Source of the DNA: JBDRHL01 sp043816955
GTDB taxonomy: Bacteria > Planctomycetota > Phycisphaerae > Sedimentisphaerales > CAYZTY01
DNA: 64,000 bases
Direction of reading: 5' to 3'
Assembly (NCBI GenBank): GCA_043816955.1
Contig: JBDRHL010000190.1
Location: forward strand, 10,245 to 74,244
The translations under genes and the position numbers were made by a program. The notes below the pieces were generated by a model. It was not told where the DNA came from, searched no databases, and worked only from the letters and a program-made list of their open reading frames with translations. Positions 62,550-64,000 of this stretch are shown here, in pieces. Position 1 is the stretch's first letter. Each line of letters begins with the position of its first letter.

Positions 62550-63743
62550 CTATTCAATCTGGGCTGGTGCTACGGTTAGCTTAAAATTTTCTTTTACATC
62601 AGGCCGCGAATCAATAACGCCGTGAACCTCTACTTCCCATATAACCTTATTGTTTTCTGCTTCAAAAGAGTGCATTGAATTACTTGGAATGGCAAAACCA
62701 ACTTCACCAGAAGGAATCTCCCGCTTATTCTGTGTCGAATAAATTCCCATCTTAAAAAATGTGTTTTCGTCGGGATATTTTTCCTTCTCCCGATTCCTTG
62801 CTGTTTCAATGCCTTTTAAGAAAATTTCAAGATACCGGATCAAACTGGTTCTGCCGCTAAAGTTCCATTTCAATAGCACAGTACCACCAAGCGGTATTAC
62901 AGCACTGCTCAGGGTAAGTGTTGGCCTCGGATTAAACAGCGCAAGCAGACAAAGAAAGACCAGCCAAATAAGGCCGGCGCCTATGATCATAAATGGGACA
63001 AAAAATAAAGTTTTGAACAAATTGCCCGTTCCATTCTGCCATTCCTTAATGATGTCAAAGATGAATACCGAAACTATTCCATTCCAGAATGCTGCAGCAG
63101 CTATACTAAACACAAGTCCTGCCCATGGCGATTTCGACTTTATAACTACCGCTCCCGCAGGCGTGTTTGAAACAGGTATAACGCGCGTCATCCTCTTAGT
63201 TTTGGGCTTGGGCAACCAATTTACTGCTGTTGATTTATCCTTTGACCAGTTCTTAATTACCCAGATAAGCCCGCCTATGCCTATAGCCACAAATGGCAAA
63301 GGAAATAACGCCCAAAAGAACCCATAATGAAGCCCTTTGTGAAGAACTGCTTCTGATGGATTCTCAGGATTTACAAAACATACTGGATTTTGTGCCTTTT
63401 TATACTGCCTGACCACCTTTGCCTTGCTTTCATAGCCACTTGATGACCCACCCGTGAAATCATATCGATCAGACTCGTATGTTTTCCCATCAAACTCGTA
63501 CTGATAAACAATATCAATACTGTAGGTTATCGAGTCACCGCCTTCATGACTGCTGACCTCTGCAGAGACAATCTTGCAAGGTGCCTGAGGCCAGTTTTGG
63601 GCAGTTATCACTTTTATAATTGGTCGAATACCAAATACATATAGCAGCACAGCGCCAACAATGGCGAAGATGGCAAAAAATATAAGCCCAACGATTTTGC
63701 CTGTTTTTTCTTTAACAGCCTGTTGTCTGGTTATTGAACCCAT
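62550..63743 (-). CDS. DUF3592-domain membrane protein
   Basis: The 397-residue protein has an N-terminal helix (LIFFAIFAIVGAVLLYVFG) and a DUF3592 region (CKIVSAEVSSHEG, YQYEFDGKTYESDRY, VCFVNPENPSEAVL). Three further membrane segments and a C-terminal beta-rich domain of about 120 residues follow. DUF3592 function is unknown. It is followed by the arrestin-like gene; together they resemble a membrane protein with a soluble partner. Confidence 0.75.
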   Translation of the reverse strand: MGSITRQQAVKEKTGKIVGLIFFAIFAIVGAVLLYVFGIRPIIKVITAQNWPQAPCKIVSAEVSSHEGGDSITYSIDIVYQYEFDGKTYESDRYDFTGGSSSGYESKAKVVRQYKKAQNPVCFVNPENPSEAVLHKGLHYGFFWALFPLPFVAIGIGGLIWVIKNWSKDKSTAVNWLPKPKTKRMTRVIPVSNTPAGAVVIKSKSPWAGLVFSIAAAAFWNGIVSVFIFDIIKEWQNGTGNLFKTLFFVPFMIIGAGLIWLVFLCLLALFNPRPTLTLSSAVIPLGGTVLLKWNFSGRTSLIRYLEIFLKGIETARNREKEKYPDENTFFKMGIYSTQNKREIPSGEVGFAIPSNSMHSFEAENNKVIWEVEVHGVIDSRPDVKENFKLTVAPAQIE

Positions 63744-63860
63744 TGTTTTTATTTGGCCCTGAAAAAGCGGCTGCTATTTTATCCAAAGCTGCCTGTTTTT
63801 AAAACTCTTATCCTGACCAAAAACAAAGAACTACATCACCTACAGACTCCCGACTCCAAA

Positions 63861-63890
63861 CCCCCGGCCCCAAACCCCCAAACCCCCCCC
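63861..63890 (-). other. G-quadruplex-capable tract
   Basis: On the minus strand four G runs (8, 5, 4 and 5 bases) are separated by TTT, TTT and CC. This fits the usual quadruplex pattern of four runs with short loops. It lies about 120 bases upstream of the DUF3592 gene start, on its coding strand. The surrounding DNA at 63820-63990 is very poor in G and T on the plus strand. I see no gene in 63744-64000. Confidence 0.6.
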
Positions 63891-64000
63891 ACGTTTAGCC
63901 CAAAACAAAAAACAAAAAACCAAAACCCAAAAAGGTTGAATACCCCCACCCAATTTTAGCCAAAAAAACCCACGTACATAAAAACGGTAAAACCGGATTA

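Noticed and set aside
63753..63959. A 68-codon frame in the C-rich tail
   Set aside because: The product is low-complexity (Pro, Thr and Lys) and follows from the skewed base composition.
1..64000. CRISPR arrays, insertion sequences or prophage
   Set aside because: No regularly spaced direct repeats, transposase, integrase or phage structural genes were seen on either strand.

Overview
The window looks like a chromosomal contig from a planctomycete, most likely a Phycisphaerae or Sedimentisphaerales-type lineage. This is an inference from gene content, not a database match. The pointers are ECF sigma factors each followed by a membrane anti-sigma-like protein (two with a PNIWRTIMKSR motif), a type III glutamine synthetase, SPFH genes next to ABC exporter genes, PilM/N/O with a two-component pair, and a vWA protein encoded beside a sigma factor. 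Most of the window is ordinary, densely packed core genome. I see no phage, transposase or CRISPR array.

Layout. 1-1.3 kb: a two-component pair, with the regulator cut by the window edge. 1.8-7.8 kb (+): PilZ protein, a lipoprotein, DUF362 protein, tsaD, larB, nnrD and aroF, several overlapping by a few bases. 7.8-9.1 kb: a membrane protein, then a scar-like gap with the 3' end of a tRNA-Leu and the C-terminal end of a URO-D-like gene. 9.1-11.2 kb: glnN and its terminator. 11.3-27.1 kb (-): eleven genes with gaps under 40 bp. In transcription order they are a TM-SPFH fusion, HflC-like, HflK-like, a Zn/Cd-type P-ATPase, ABC ATPase, ABC permease, a helical anchored protein, uvrD, pgi, manC and ruvX. 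A second ABC permease diverges from the head of this run. 28-33 kb: a GNAT enzyme, an AT-richer patch with intergenic repeats and a nucleotidyltransferase-HEPN fusion, and an NtrB/NtrC-like pair.

33-36.4 kb (-): rpsO, pnp and a cold-shock gene, with an elaborate nested inverted repeat between pnp and the cold-shock gene. 36.5-45.8 kb (-): a type IV pilus/type II secretion-like cluster containing a pseudopilin, a 42-residue membrane peptide, a GspH-like protein, PilM, PilN, PilO, a hybrid-free histidine kinase, a receiver protein, an HD-GYP phosphodiesterase, a STAS protein and a GspE-like ATPase. The ATPase has an N-terminal MshEN-like module but altered catalytic residues. The cluster therefore looks like a c-di-GMP-linked envelope machine whose motor may be regulatory. 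46-48.7 kb (-): argH, thiL and tsaE.

49-53.8 kb: a fusion of a GNAT acetyltransferase with a histone-deacetylase-family domain behind duplicated promoters, a GrpB protein, a small membrane protein, sppA, and an LpxL-type acyltransferase with a strong promoter almost touching its start codon. 54-61 kb: three ECF sigma/membrane-partner pairs. The first two are paralogous and share a matching promoter architecture. All three partners carry an in-frame internal Met at residue 54 just before the membrane segment, which suggests a second translation product. 61.3-64 kb: a HepT/MntA toxin-antitoxin pair, two proteins of uncertain function, and a G-quadruplex-capable C-rich tract at the end.
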